DNA of 64,000 bases, from contig CM046863.1 in NCBI GenBank assembly GCA_025617745.1, positions 9,908,935 through 9,972,934 of the forward strand. The letters run 5' to 3'. The notes beneath the pieces are model-generated. The model was not told the origin of the DNA and did not search any database. It saw only the letters and a program-made list of their open reading frames with translations. Positions 52,980 to 64,000 of this stretch are shown piece by piece. This DNA is from Heliocidaris erythrogramma. Lineage: Eukaryota > Echinodermata > Echinoidea > Camarodonta > Echinometridae. Numbering within the stretch: position 1 is the first letter of the stretch; each line of letters opens with the position of its first letter. Position numbers and translations under genes: made by a program.

Positions 52980-53187
52980 CTAATGCCCGGCTAACACGAG
53001 GCGTCATTTACTGACGTTAGGACCGCGTCAGTGACTTGTACGCCGGTCTTTTGCGTTTCGTGAAAGATTTATATCGTTTAAAAAAGTGATTGCAAAATGA
53101 ACAGTGCAAACGATACCTTAATAATTGGCGTATGAGACGACAGGTAACGACGTAATTGAAATGACGCCCCGTGTGAGCGGACTATAG
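52980..53187. mobile_element. MITE with GGGGCGTCATTT-type ends
   Basis: GCCCGGCTAACACGAGGCGT at the left and ACGCCCCGTGTGAGCGGAC at the right are inverted repeats with mismatches, and the match runs into AAATGA. Confidence 0.65.
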
Positions 53188-54165
53188 TGTGTGGGCAAGA
53201 TATAAGATATTAATACAATGTGTGCAATTCTTTTGTAAATATGATATGGATTATTTCCATGGAGCCACGGTAATTTCCAAGCTTCCCATAGGCATCTTAT
53301 TAGCAGTCCGTAAATGTCCCCAATTTTACCCGGGGGGGGGGGGGGGGAATGGACTATTGCTTAATTTGATTTGAATATTAATTGCTATTTAGAAAGTAGA
53401 ATACATTCTTTTATATTGTGACCCGTTCTTGCTTTTTCATATACAGTATAAGATCAATTTGCATGCACTATTACATGTATTTTAGACGTATAGCCACCGT
53501 GTATTGTATTAGTGTAGTTTAAGGCCTACATGACGGGAAAAAACTCTTTGCAGAAAGTTTTGCTTGCATGCTGCATTATTCCCATGAATCGATTATTGCT
53601 TCAAACCCGTTCAGTCAGACAATAAAACCAAAGAAGAAAAAAAAATGTGATAATGATACGCATGTAAGTTGTAAAACCGTAAGTTTTTCAAATTGTAAAA
53701 ATTCAGTGTTACATGTATGTGACTGTTGTAATGCATTTATTATGACAAGAAACCTTCGTGAATCTGAATTACTTCACGAAATCCAAAATATGTCTCGCGC
53801 TGGCCAAAGGTTCTGGATTTACGGTAATGTAGTTCAGTGTTCTCGGCAGAAAAACGTTTAGGCAGGGTTCAAATTGACAGAAATATGGCATTACCGAATC
53901 CTATGGGGTGATCTGAGAGGTCCAGAGCAATTTTGCCGGTTGAAAGTATATGCACTGACACTTTCAGTGATCCATATCGAGTGAAATATTGCCTCATGAC
54001 ATCCCAAGGAGGTGGTTTGGTAGGACCAAAACAACCTTGGAGATTGAAAGTGGGCATTGACGGATTTATTACCCTTGTCGGTACCCTAGTGGGAAGAATT
54101 TACACATGGTTTTTGTTTTCTAAAATTCCTCAACCTTTGTATCAACACCAAGGGTATTATGTACT
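53188..54165. other. Intergenic, no gene seen
   Basis: Includes a G run (53332-53347) and an AAG/A run near 53632. A frame at 53568-53861 has no recognisable domain. Confidence 0.4.
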
Positions 54166-54170
54166 GGCCA

Positions 54171-54309
54171 GGGGAGCGTTTCATCAAGCGCTTTGTCAGT
54201 GATTTTTACCGACAAATTTGCTCTCAGCCAATCAGATGCAAGGATTTCAGTTGCTTATAACAGTTGTCGGCAAAAATCACTGACTAAGCGCTTGATGAAA
54301 CGCTCCCCC
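54171..54309. mobile_element. MITE, GGGGAGCGTTTCATCAAGCG family, copy 1
   Basis: GGGGAGCGTTTCATCAAGCG at the left and CGCTTGATGAAACGCTCCCC at the right. The middle contains 'ctctcagccaatcagatgcaa' and 'cagttgcttataacagttgtcgg'. A second copy lies at 60909-61048. Confidence 0.85.
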
Positions 54310-56180
54310 AGAATGCAGCTTGGGTGTATGTTTAATTCTTTTGCAACTGTGAGAAGAAAAAAGAAGAGCTTATTGTGTGAAGGAACAGTGGTTCTGTATT
54401 AACCCGTTGACTACTGAATTCTTTTAACTCTCATAGGCTTAATGCAGGAGCCACCCTGTTCCCGTAGTCTATGGGTAATGAATACAAAGCAATGTTAAGG
54501 GGTCTGCCACCCATATATTTCTCTTCTTCATACTTCTTAGATGCTTCAGTGTCAGAAAAGATGTTCATACCTTAAAGGTGCTCTTTGCTAACATTATTTT
54601 GCAAATTTGCTTTTATCCTTTTCAGATATTGCACAAATATTTTCATTCAGGTGTATTTATAAAGCAATATTTATATCTTGCATATATTAAGCGACTATCA
54701 AGTAGTAAAATGCATTTGTCAAATTCCCCATACGCTGCACTTCAAAAAAATCAGAAGTATTACAGGTCGTGGTGTAGAAGATTACTCTAAAAAATAAAAA
54801 CTGCAATTATAATTATTATTATCTATTCGGCCAATCAATTTACAAAAATGATTGTGTAAGAATAAAAATATAACAGATTAAACAAGAAGACAAGTCCAGA
54901 CGTGTTCCCGAGCATGCTCCTCTAGCTTCCTGGAAGGAAAAAAAGTAATGCCAATCACTATTACCCATCAGGCCTTTCCACCTGACATTTTTATAGATTA
55001 AAAGATACAGCCCTGGAAAAAATTATTAGACAAAGCTGTAATAAGGGTACCATAATATGCATACAAAATTATAAGAATGATTTGTCTTTGTATTTCATTG
55101 AATGAATACCAAATTCCAGCAATTATACCTTGCTTTTATGTAATTATATTTCCTTCTTACCACAAAAATAACACTATCAGTAACCATGCTTGGTCTAATA
55201 ATTTTTTCCATGGCTGTAGATCCTGCATTACTAAACACACCTGTAGGTGATATTTCATAGTCTAAGATATTTCAGGCATTGTTTGATATTACAAAGATTT
55301 ATAAAAACAAAATTGACTATGGAAAGTATACTGTATAACCTGTATTCACACACAAAAAAAGAAAAAACAGAAGTGTCATGGTTCTAACGATGTCTGTGCA
55401 TCTACTAATACAAGGCTTTTAAGATATTTTCCAGTCAACTTTCATTCATCAGGTTTTGAATATTGTCTTTGACTTGGGGCTATCCTTAGAAAAACAATTG
55501 TCTTTATTTGAATTTGCCACTTTTACTTTTACAATGAAAACATTATTTTATTTTTTGTTATGTCATTTTTTGTTTTGTTATGTCATTTTTTGTTTTGTTT
55601 TTAGGGCTGAATAACTAATTGCTTAAGGAAGTGCTTGTTTTTTTAAAATAGAAGTAGGTATTTAATAGCTGAAGTGTTTAAGAATTGAAATATTTGCCGT
55701 TTCCAAATCCGGCATTGTTTGATTTTAGAATAGAGTAACTATTTAACGTATTTATTTTGTTCCCCAAGACTGGAAGTTTTGTTTTGTTTTTTAAATTCTT
55801 ATTAATGTCGTAGACTATAATTTCTTCGGATAAGATTTTAGAGAAATTTTGAAAGATTTTGAGGTAAAATGTTTGGATTAGAATGCCAAATCCATAGAAA
55901 TGTTATTTATGATAACATAAAGGCTGTATTTTTTTTCTTTCTCTACCTCTTCCAAGAGGATTTATAAATTCTATTTCATTTACATACTTATTTACAAGGA
56001 TATTGAGACGGGCAATGCTTTCAAAACTATAATAATCCTAAGTTCTGAGAAAACTACAACATATCAAATATTTTCTTGACTTCTTTGATATTGAATTCTT
56101 TAATTCCTACATACCTTAAATAAAACTTCAATGATGAGATAAAACTACTGATCAACCTCTTTTGATTATGCTGTAAATTT
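54310..56180. other. Intergenic, AT-rich
   Basis: 54402-54480 resembles 57711-57790 (aacccgttgactactg ... ataggcttaatgcag). About 55010-55220 is a short repeat-like stretch that begins and ends with 'ccctggaaaaaattattaga' and its inverse (tctaataattttttccatgg), so probably a MITE of about 205 bp. Nothing else recognised. Confidence 0.45.
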
Positions 56181-56785
56181 CTTAGGGTAAACTGGGGGAA
56201 TATGGAGCCCTTAAGCACAAAATGATAGTTTTGAACATGTAACAAACATTCTTTTCACTTCTCTCTTTTACTGGTGGAAGAACTATTTATTGCCTACATA
56301 AAATCACTAAAGTTAGAAAAAAAATAATTGTCTTGTATAAATAAAAGACAAAATAAACAAAAGTGTCACAGGATCCATATTACCCCAATGAACGGGGTAA
56401 TATGGAGCCCATAAACAATCTATACTGAAATTTGATTATGCTCGTAATTGGTACATGTATACAATTAACAATTAATTTTTTTAACAAGTGAAAGTTCTCT
56501 TCAAACTATGAATTATACATCATGTAATGATTATAACTACACAACAGAGCAATACTGCACTAGCCATCAACAGTCTGTGCATGTACACATTGATAACACT
56601 ATATCTATTGTATAGAATGCTGCATGTTTACAAGGGGCTCCATATTACCCCAAAGATATTGTGGCTATGTGAATACAGGCCATTCACTCAACCATGATCA
56701 ATACACATGCACTCAGCACCAGTATACAACCCACATTATGCACTTATTATGATACAATCAAGATATGATTACGGTTTACCCTAAG
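56181..56785. mobile_element. DNA transposon remnant with CTTAGGGTAAAC ends
   Basis: CTTAGGGTAAACT at the left and GGTTTACCCTAAG at the right. The motif TATGGAGCCC or its inverse occurs four times inside. 56375-56407 is a hairpin of 13 bp (TCCATATTACCCC and its inverse) with a 7-base loop. Confidence 0.6.
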
Positions 56786-57397
56786 CTGTATTTTACATGA
56801 TGATTATAGACGGTAAACTGAGCAAAGTAGACCTGGCATCATTTATTTTATACCCAACTAATAGCGTTTTCAGGTTTATTTCAATCTCTTGTTTAACATT
56901 AAGTATAAGGGCTGTATTGAATATGTTTGCTACTAGTTAGCATACAAATGTTTTTACCTACAATCACCTTCATGAAAGAAATCTAGAATAATTGGATTTC
57001 CGTTTAGGAATGAGTTTACAATGTCAAGAAAAAAATCCTCAGAAAATGGGCTGTATGTATTTATAAAACTAGTAATTAATTACTGAAGTATATGCTGGCA
57101 CCGAGTACAGTAATCCTATTCATTATGCACTATGAGGCACTACTTTGTAGGGAACTAGAAAATGACACAGACGGAAGAATACTACTAAGCTAGTACATGT
57201 AGTTGAATGCATTACTGTCCTTTTAATATGTACCGTACCTGCAGTATATGTCCATTTGTAGTAAACATTTGTGTATTCTGTTGGGTAGATGAGATTTAAA
57301 ACAAACATACCCCCCCCCAAAAAAAAAAACAAAAAAAAAAAAAAAAAAAAAACAAAACAAAACAAAAAACAAAAACAAAAAAACAAACACCAAAAAC
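56786..57397. other. Intergenic with A-rich run
   Basis: 57309-57396 is C8 followed by A with scattered C. No gene. Confidence 0.5.
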
Positions 57398-57685
57398 CAT
57401 TGCATCATTTCTTTGAACCCATTGCATCATTTCTTTGAACCCATTGCATCATTGCTTTGAACCCATTGCATCATTGTTTTGAACCCATTGCATCATTTCT
57501 TTGAACCCATTGCATCATTGCTTTGAACCCATTGCATCATTGCTTTGAACCCATTGCATCATTGCTTTGAACCCATTGCATCATTGCTTTGAACCCATTG
57601 CATCATTGCTTTGAACCCATTGCATCATTGCTTTGAACCCATTGCATCATTTCTTTGAACCCATTGCATCATTTCTTTGAACCCA
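57398..57685. repeat. 22-bp minisatellite, cattgcatcattgctttgaacc
   Basis: About thirteen tandem units of 22 bp, differing mainly by 'gctttg', 'tctttg' and 'gttttg' variants. Confidence 0.95.
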
Positions 57686-57821
57686 TATATATACCTCAGT
57701 GGTGTTTACATTAACCCGTTGACTACTGCATTCTCTCATTCCCATAGGCTTAATACAGGGACCATCCGGTTCCAGTACGCAATGTGTTAATATAACAATT
57801 CTCTCCATTGCTACCTACCTT

Positions 57822-58841
57822 CGGGAGCTTAGCAAAACAGAGTGGCACGAAAAAGACGTGTCCGGAACACAAACAGCGAAATTGTTGGTAAAAGTGGTGA
57901 ATTAAACATTGTAATTCCCACATATGTAATGACAGTTTTTGGTAATATTAAGCCTAATCAAGATAGTAGAGATATTTTGACCCGCCTTTGGGCTTATAGA
58001 TAAAGCAGAATGCTGGTCATGCAATTACATCGTGAAAGAAACTGTCTCAAAGCAATTGGGAAAGGTTGACCATGTCTACATAAGAATTGTTTTATACTGT
58101 GTTGTTTTTGGAACCATCAAAATAGATAAGAAATTGACCCAATCTCACTGAAAAGCATATGTACTGCACACAGAAATGGGTATATGGGACTACACACACA
58201 AGTGGCATGGATGCCACTTGTTCTGCCCAAACATTTCAGCTATTTCTAGTCATATTTCGAATATAAGAGCATTTGAAGAGCATTCCTTTTTCAGGGGATG
58301 TTTCTACTATGATGTTCTTCCAAACTGACATAAAAGGAATGAGAAAGATCATAAATTTATTTTCACCTTTCCCAGAACTCAAGATTCCCTTTAAAGATCT
58401 ATAAAGCTGAGTCCTGGTCATTACACTGAATTGTGAAAGAAACTGTCTCAAAACAATTGGGAAAGGTTGATTCTATAGCACAAAAGGATTGGTGTATGCT
58501 GTAAGGTTTGGAAATGATAAGAAAGTGACACAATCCTGCTGAGATTCACATGCACTGCGCACAGAAATGTGTATTTGGGACTTACACACAAATATTCAAC
58601 CCAAACATTTCAGCTGTTGTCATATTTTGAATGTGAAGAGCATCCTTTTCAGGGGACATATCTACTATCATCTTCCAAACTGAGAATGAGAACTCTCACA
58701 AATTATTTTCTACATTTCCAGAACTCGACCTTCCCTGTAAGGTATGTTTCTACCTTGATAATGAAATGAAATTATGATTGTCAACAATATGCACTTTCCA
58801 TTGGTGACACATCTTTTCGTGCCCTTAAATTTTGCTCAGCT
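57822..58841. mobile_element. Decayed large member of the TAAGGCAGTTT MITE family with internal tandem duplication
   Basis: The ends are gtggcacgaaaaagacgtgt and acacatcttttcgtgcc with flanking 'gcttagcaaaac' and 'aattttgctcagct'. Inside, a block of about 370 bases is duplicated (58020-58380 and 58410-58740): 'caaagcaattgggaaaggttga' and 'cccaaacatttcagct' recur. 58201-58220 is a perfect hairpin AAGTGGCATGGATGCCACTT. Confidence 0.6.
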
Positions 58842-59190
58842 ATTTAAGTACATGTATACGAAGTAACTTATGCCATTTATATGTGCCATTTAAAATTTTA
58901 AGTACATGTAGTAGTAATACACACAAATAAAGAACTGCACAGGTTATATGTGAAATATAGGCCTGACTTGAACATTGTGACCAAAATGTTACTTTTAACA
59001 GGGATTTGAGGATTGAAGAAAGCTTGAGTAATTTGTGTGTAAGTATTCTAAATATTATGGAAATGTTTAATATTTTACCATGCATTGTGTGCTGTGATAT
59101 GCATCCGTCATTTGCAAGTTTCAATATGCTCTCTGAGAAATACACTTGTGCAATGATAGGTTTTCTTGCATAAACTGCCTTTTTGTGTGT

Positions 59191-59227
<37 letters not shown>

Positions 59228-59671
59228 CTCTCTGTACACACTACATTGTAAACATTAATATTTTACTAACAGAACGTCACTACCCCTGAAGAGTAGGGGC
59301 CGGGTAACCCTGGTGTAGTGGTACACCTGCACATCCCAATCAGATATATAGGGGGAGAGACCCGAGGGTTACAGTGATTTCAGTTCGCTTTTCCCTTACC
59401 AGGCACAGGTCATGCCAAACACTTAACAATAATAAAGGATTTTCCCGTCGACTATGCAAAAATGATGTTACTAAGTAGTCCCACTGCGACATGATGATGT
59501 TGGTAAAATTGCAATGTTTGACTGAATATGTGACTATCTTGACTCGTGTGTAGTATTTGTAAGATGAAATTCCTTTTAATATTTGTAATATTTCAAGGGG
59601 GTGGTATATTTGGGATTGTTCATCATAGAATCTATGTATTTTATTGAATATAGGACTATCCAAGGGGGTCC
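58842..59671. other. Intergenic with (CT)n microsatellite
   Basis: 59188-59230 is a (CT)n run. 59277-59335 has tRNA-like wording (ctggtgtagtggtacacctg), but no cloverleaf could be closed. No gene. Confidence 0.45.
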
Positions 59672-60255
59672 GCTCGCTAGTCATAAGGACCGCTATTCAT
59701 AACGACTGCTATTCATGATGTGATAAGAGGGTCGCTATTCATAAACGAAATGAGAAATGAGGGTCGCTATTCATAATAGAAGAGGGTTGCTATTCATAAT
59801 ACGAGAAGAGGGTCGCTATTCATAATACGAAATGAGGGTCGCCATGAATATGATTATGAATAGCGACCCTCATTCCGTATTATGAATAGTGGTCCTTATG
59901 AGTAGTGACCCCCAATATAAATTATGAATAGCACCCCTTCTTCATGTTTATGAATAACGACCCCGATTTTATATTATGAATAGTGGTCCTTATGAGTAAT
60001 GACCCTCAATGTGAATTAGAAATAGCGACCCTCATCTCACATTATGAATAATGGTCATTATGACTTTATGAATAGTGACCTCCTTTCCGTTTTATGAATA
60101 GCGGACCTTCAGGTATAGGAACTTACACGTTATGAATAGCGGTCCTTATTACTAGCGTTCCTTGTGACTACCGGTCCTTATGACTAGTGTTCCTTATGAC
60201 TAACGGTCCTTATGGATAGCTGTCCTTATGACTAGCGGTCCTTATGAATAGCGAG
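59672..60255. repeat. Tandem array of the 'tatgaatagcgaccct' family with orientation switch
   Basis: Up to about 59850 the units read in one orientation (gagggtcgctattcataata). From there on they read in the other (attatgaatagcgaccctc). Same family as 36070-36650. Confidence 0.85.
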
Positions 60256-60905
60256 GTTGCCCTTATCCAAGGCTCCTCGAATTTTAAGGTGAAAGTTCAC
60301 GGACACAGCGAAATGAAAATGAACATCTTTGAAATTACCAAATTTTACTGTTTGTCTTTTTCAAGGAAATTTTTCAAATTTTGTACGTGGCCTTCGATTA
60401 TAGTGAACTTCAATCAGAACACTTTTTTTTCACATATCAAGACTGATGATAATTTTAAGATTTTTTTTTAAAAGTAATTTTTGATTTTTAACAATTGCCC
60501 AAATCAAAGAGTCATTTTTCTAATGGATCATATATTTGTGCTGTATATTTATATGAGGGCCTATATAGGGAGAAATGAAGAATAATTAATGGGAAAACAA
60601 CAAAATATCTAGGGTTTACAGTTTCCAAGAACTTTATTTAAAATGAAAAAGAATGTTTAAAGTTTGGTGAATATTGTTTTTTTTTTCCTACTCCCAAATT
60701 ACTTAGAATGATACACTGTACTAAAATTGTAGATATTTTGGTGGTGTACAGTAATCTACACACAATAAGACATTTTAGACTTGAAAGAAGGAAATTGATT
60801 TTGTTGTTAATTCTCAGGTATATCGCCCCCTCAACGGCAGCCTATCGAGCATGCTCGTGGCGTTCAAATTACCATGGATGTAAGTAGTAGATGTATTACC
60901 AAGTT
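60256..60905. other. Intergenic, no gene seen
   Basis: AT-rich DNA without recognised features. Confidence 0.4.
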
Positions 60906-60908
60906 ACC

Positions 60909-61048
60909 TGGGGAGCGTTTCATCAAGCGTTTTGTCAGTGATTTTTTCCAACATATTTGCTCTCAGCCAATCAGATGCAAGTATTTCAGTAGCTTATAAC
61001 AGTTGTCGGTAAAAATCAGTGACAAAACACTTGATGAAACGCTCCCCA
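60909..61048. mobile_element. MITE, GGGGAGCGTTTCATCAAGCG family, copy 2
   Basis: CTGGGGAGCGTTTCATCAAG and CTTGATGAAACGCTCCCCAG enclose the same core as copy 1 (54171-54309). Confidence 0.85.
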
Positions 61049-61329
61049 GGATTGGGATTAGCTCTAAGATTACCCGAAATGACCTGTACGCAGTTGCGTT
61101 ATGTGCATTCATAACCAATATCATAACTCTTTTACCATAATGTTGCCATTGTGTATCTTAAGTAAAAGTATCGCTTGGTTGGTGTGCTTATGTATATTGT
61201 AAATAAAAATATGATTAAGGGGGTAATATTAAACCGATTATATGAACGCATATATTGTTGACAGTCTTTTCAGATTGTTTTGTGAACTTCGAGATTGTAG
61301 AGTGGACGCATTAGTGTAGCAAAAAAAAA

Positions 61330-61700
61330 ATTAAAAAATGGGGCGTAAAATTAAAAACTTTTGAGAACTAGTCGAAAAATTTATTTCAATTAATGCTGAA
61401 CCTTTGCCATTGCAATTCTATGCATTTTATCTTACATTGGGGTGCAATATTAACAAGAAATTAAACTTGGATGATTATGATAACGAGCAAAGCAACGAGA
61501 ATTACATTTTATTTTTCAAATTTCATTCAGGGGCGTGAAATTACGAGATCCTGCAGAAACAATTATGAGAAAGCAAAGCGACCGAGCTTTAGAATTTTTT
61601 CGCATGTTACGCACTCAAAAAAACTATTGTATGTACCCTGCGGATTGGAGACGCATCGTGCCCCCCGGCCAGCGTGTTTTTTTTTTTGTAACCAAGCCTA
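61330..61700. mobile_element. Relative of the hAT-like repeat at 8090-8655
   Basis: 'aacgagcaaagcaacgagaa' and 'gaaagcaaagcgaccgagc' are shared with 8500-8640. The 'cgtgccccccggcc' words at 61659 fit the G/C-run end of that family. Confidence 0.5.
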
Positions 61701-61918
61701 GGCAGATTTCGCATTTTTTCATACTAATACGGTTTATTCCGTCAAGACTAATCGGCATGAATATTCATGAAAACGAATTTTAGCTATATAATAAAACGAG
61801 CAAGGGCATCGAGCAGCTGTTCTGTGTGGCGCAATCGGATAATCCAGTCCTCTCTTGGTGAAGGAACCACGATTCCGAACCTCGGCAGAAGATTATATTA
61901 CGAAATTTTCTTTTGCTT

Positions 61919-61952
61919 ATTAGGGTTAGGGTTAGGGTTAGGGTTAGGGTTT
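61919..61952. repeat. Interstitial (TTAGGG)n
   Basis: Five perfect TTAGGG units and a partial sixth, the animal telomere repeat, inside repetitive DNA. Confidence 0.95.
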
Positions 61953-63166
61953 AGAAAATACAAGTCCGATACTTGTAGTCTGTTTCAAAGTCTTCAAAAA
62001 GGGGTTTCTGCCTAGGCTTGGTTACAAAAAAAAAGACGCCCCGGCCACCTCTGGTAAAATAAACATGTTTGTATCAGTACATATTGGTAGGCTGTCCTTT
62101 ACTCCATTTCTTTCCTGTGGGTTGTCGGTCTACTAAGATAATCCCATCATATTTAGTCTAGTCGGAAACATAGGGGTTCCCGTGCACCATCTACATATAT
62201 TTTTAACCAAGTTTTTTGTAATGCCTGAAGTCTAAATTAATGAGTTTTTATGTTCCCATTGCCATGATTACCAAATCGTGTCCCATGAGGTTCAAAATCG
62301 GCCATTTTAGGGTCCATCCGGGATTTTTGATGAAATTTCATAATTTGCATATCTGTTAAATTAGACATTATGCAAGTATAAAGAAAACAGATTTTCTGAA
62401 TAACATTAGTACAGTATAATGAGTCGATTTAGAGAGTTTCTTTTGTTATTTGATTGACCTGGATTCCACAAAACTTAAAAAAGTACGAAAAAAGTGCTAA
62501 AATTTTCACAAAAAATCGGCATATATCTCCATTTCGTTTTTTAATAGTAAAAATATATCGTCCTTTTATTTTTTGCTACAGTATGTTGAGAGGGATATAG
62601 TCATTATTTCCATGCATAAATAAGCACTTATACTGGAATACTAGTAGTCCCAATATGGTCAGCCTAATGACGCCTTTCAGATTAGGAAATATGCCGTTTT
62701 TCATGTTTATCGATGCCCAGCAAAAGGCCTAAAATCTTGAGGGTATGCACGCACCAGTTGCAAATGTTCAGCAATGATCTATAACACATGCACAGTCTAT
62801 TCCAGTCAATCTAAGGTATTTTCACCATCGATCATCTTGTGAAAATAATTATCACTCTTGAGGTTTTTCTTTACCAACTGCAACATGATAATAAACTGCA
62901 CAGTCATCATTTTTAAATCAAATAAGAACACATCACAAAGTGAAGGATGGATGTTCAGTCATCACCGTACTCTACCAAAGTTAGATTTTTTTTTGCTAAT
63001 TTGCCTAACATTATTTCTGATATCGTAATCATAGCTTTGAGCCCACGGCCCCAAAATCAGTAAAAAACGGAAAAGGTTCACGGGCATATCAGTGAGCAGT
63101 CGCATATTTTCATTAGGAGATAAACGAAATTATCAGCTGTAGAAATTGATCTCCTTATTTCACCAT
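61953..63166. other. Intergenic, no gene seen
   Basis: AT-rich, likely old interspersed repeats, without a recognised boundary or coding signal. Confidence 0.4.
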
Positions 63167-63668
63167 TATTAGCCGGGGTATAAAAAATACATCGACGAAG
63201 GAAGCACGGGAAAACAAAGTCATCTTCATTCTTAGATGAGGGGCGGCTCATCGTCATCTTAGATGAGGGGTGGCTCCAAGACCTGTGGGGGATATTATTT
63301 TTACCTTGAGTGATATATTTGCCAAAAAGTCCTTATTTTAAGTGGGTCAACTTTTTTAATTCGATAAAATAATCACAACATAATATGATGACATTACTAA
63401 ATTTAGTCTATAAAACGGCCATTTTTGAAGGTTCAAAATGGCTAAATCTTGGGAGCTTCAGGGGGCTCCGCCCTGTGGACCATACTCAAACAGGGGCTTT
63501 GACAATATGTGGACACATCGCTCGGGTAAAAACAATATCTCTCCCCTCCCCCCCCCCTACAGTCCTTGGTGCCACCCCTCATCTAAGGTGACGATGAGCC
63601 ACCCCATCATCAGAAATGAAAATGGCCTTGTTTTCCCGTGCTGTAATTTGACCTCGGCTAAAAATGGT
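63167..63668. mobile_element. Transposon with about 100-bp inverted ends
   Basis: Left: ttagccggggt, AGCACGGGAAAACAAAGTCA, GGCTCATCGTCATCTTAGAT, GAGGGGTGGC. Right: the inverse order, with GCCACCCCTCATCTAAGGTG, ACGATGAGCC, TTGTTTTCCCGTGCT, gacctcggctaa. The left arm has an extra 'cttagatgaggggcggc' copy. Confidence 0.75.
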
Positions 63669-64000
63669 AAAATTATCTAAATTACATATCTCGGTACAAC
63701 AGAAGTAAGTCTACTTTAGTTTATAGAAATTGCAAAAATAAATATATTTGTCTATGAAAATAGATACGCAAATAATTCACAGTTATAAAGTTTTAAAACA
63801 TTTTGAAATCCAAAATTGAAGTTACTTCTGATCTATTAATGTAACATAAATAACCTTCATTGAAAGAGTTTGATTCACACATGATCATTTATATTCAGGG
63901 GCCTGGGAGCCGGGGGTGCAGGGTTTTTTTTTTTGTTTTGCTTGTCAGAGATTTTTGGACTAAAAGAGACACTAAAATGCTGAGGACCCTTTTTTTTTTG
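63669..64000. other. Intergenic, window end
   Basis: AT-rich. From about 63897, 'caggggcctgggagccggggg' may begin another hAT-like element that runs out of the window. Confidence 0.4.

Noticed and set aside
53568..53861. 97-codon frame with several Cys residues
   Set aside because: Cys spacing fits no zinc-finger pattern I know, codon use is AT-driven, and there is no splice signal.
61815..61900. Possible tRNA gene or tRNA-derived SINE head
   Set aside because: Box A-like (TGGCGCAATCGG) and box B-like (GATTCCGAACC) words are present, but the T-loop is wrong and no cloverleaf closes.

Overview
This is eukaryotic DNA: AT-rich, intron-split genes with GT-AG junctions, dense transposons, homopolymer G/C runs and a 500-base assembly gap. 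The retroelement mix (tyrosine-recombinase retrotransposon, Ty3-type gag, CR1/Jockey-like LINEs, an echinoid-style tRNA-derived SINE, Helentron-like tandem-repeat elements) and the many 'tacatgta' words suggest an invertebrate deuterostome, most likely an echinoderm such as a sea urchin. That assignment is an inference. No prokaryotic gene is present.

Two host genes can be assembled, both on the plus strand. The first (6239-10835, three exons) predicts a complete 157-residue protein with a signal peptide, a helical middle whose C-terminal half looks like a death-fold domain, and a strongly basic tail. The second (25250-50851, seven visible exons) is inositol-3-phosphate synthase (ISYNA1/INO1), the NAD-dependent enzyme that makes inositol 3-phosphate from glucose 6-phosphate. 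About 50 N-terminal residues are not found here; the rest is intact, with every intron phase matching. One of its introns is 16.2 kb and holds much of the repeat content. A third, weak candidate is a terminal exon at 2347-2442.

Layout: 1-820, 5' end of a Ty3/gypsy-type element on the minus strand. 952-1895 and 12046-12973, an inverted pair of one TTAA-flanked transposon family. 4.9-11 kb, the secreted-protein gene with repeats in its introns. 13-15.1 kb, small hAT-like elements, the gap and a palindromic MITE. 15.6-21.1 kb, a decayed tyrosine-recombinase (DIRS-like) retrotransposon with two predicted introns, one containing a 22-bp minisatellite. 21.7-24.6 kb, a 5'-truncated non-LTR retrotransposon on the minus strand. 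25.2-50.9 kb, ISYNA1, with a 3.8-kb Helentron-like array (30.5-34.3 kb), LINE fragments, many MITEs, a SINE and two further Helentron-like copies. 51-64 kb, no recognisable gene: paired-end MITEs, a second 22-bp minisatellite, an array that switches orientation and an interstitial TTAGGG tract.

The most distinctive observations are the signal-peptide death-fold-like gene; the intron architecture and local inverted insertion in the tyrosine-recombinase element; a decayed copy of an ISYNA1 exon in the following intron, separated from the original by a Helentron-like insertion; a nested higher-order repeat inside that element family; and two copies of one DNA transposon with different terminal inverted repeats.
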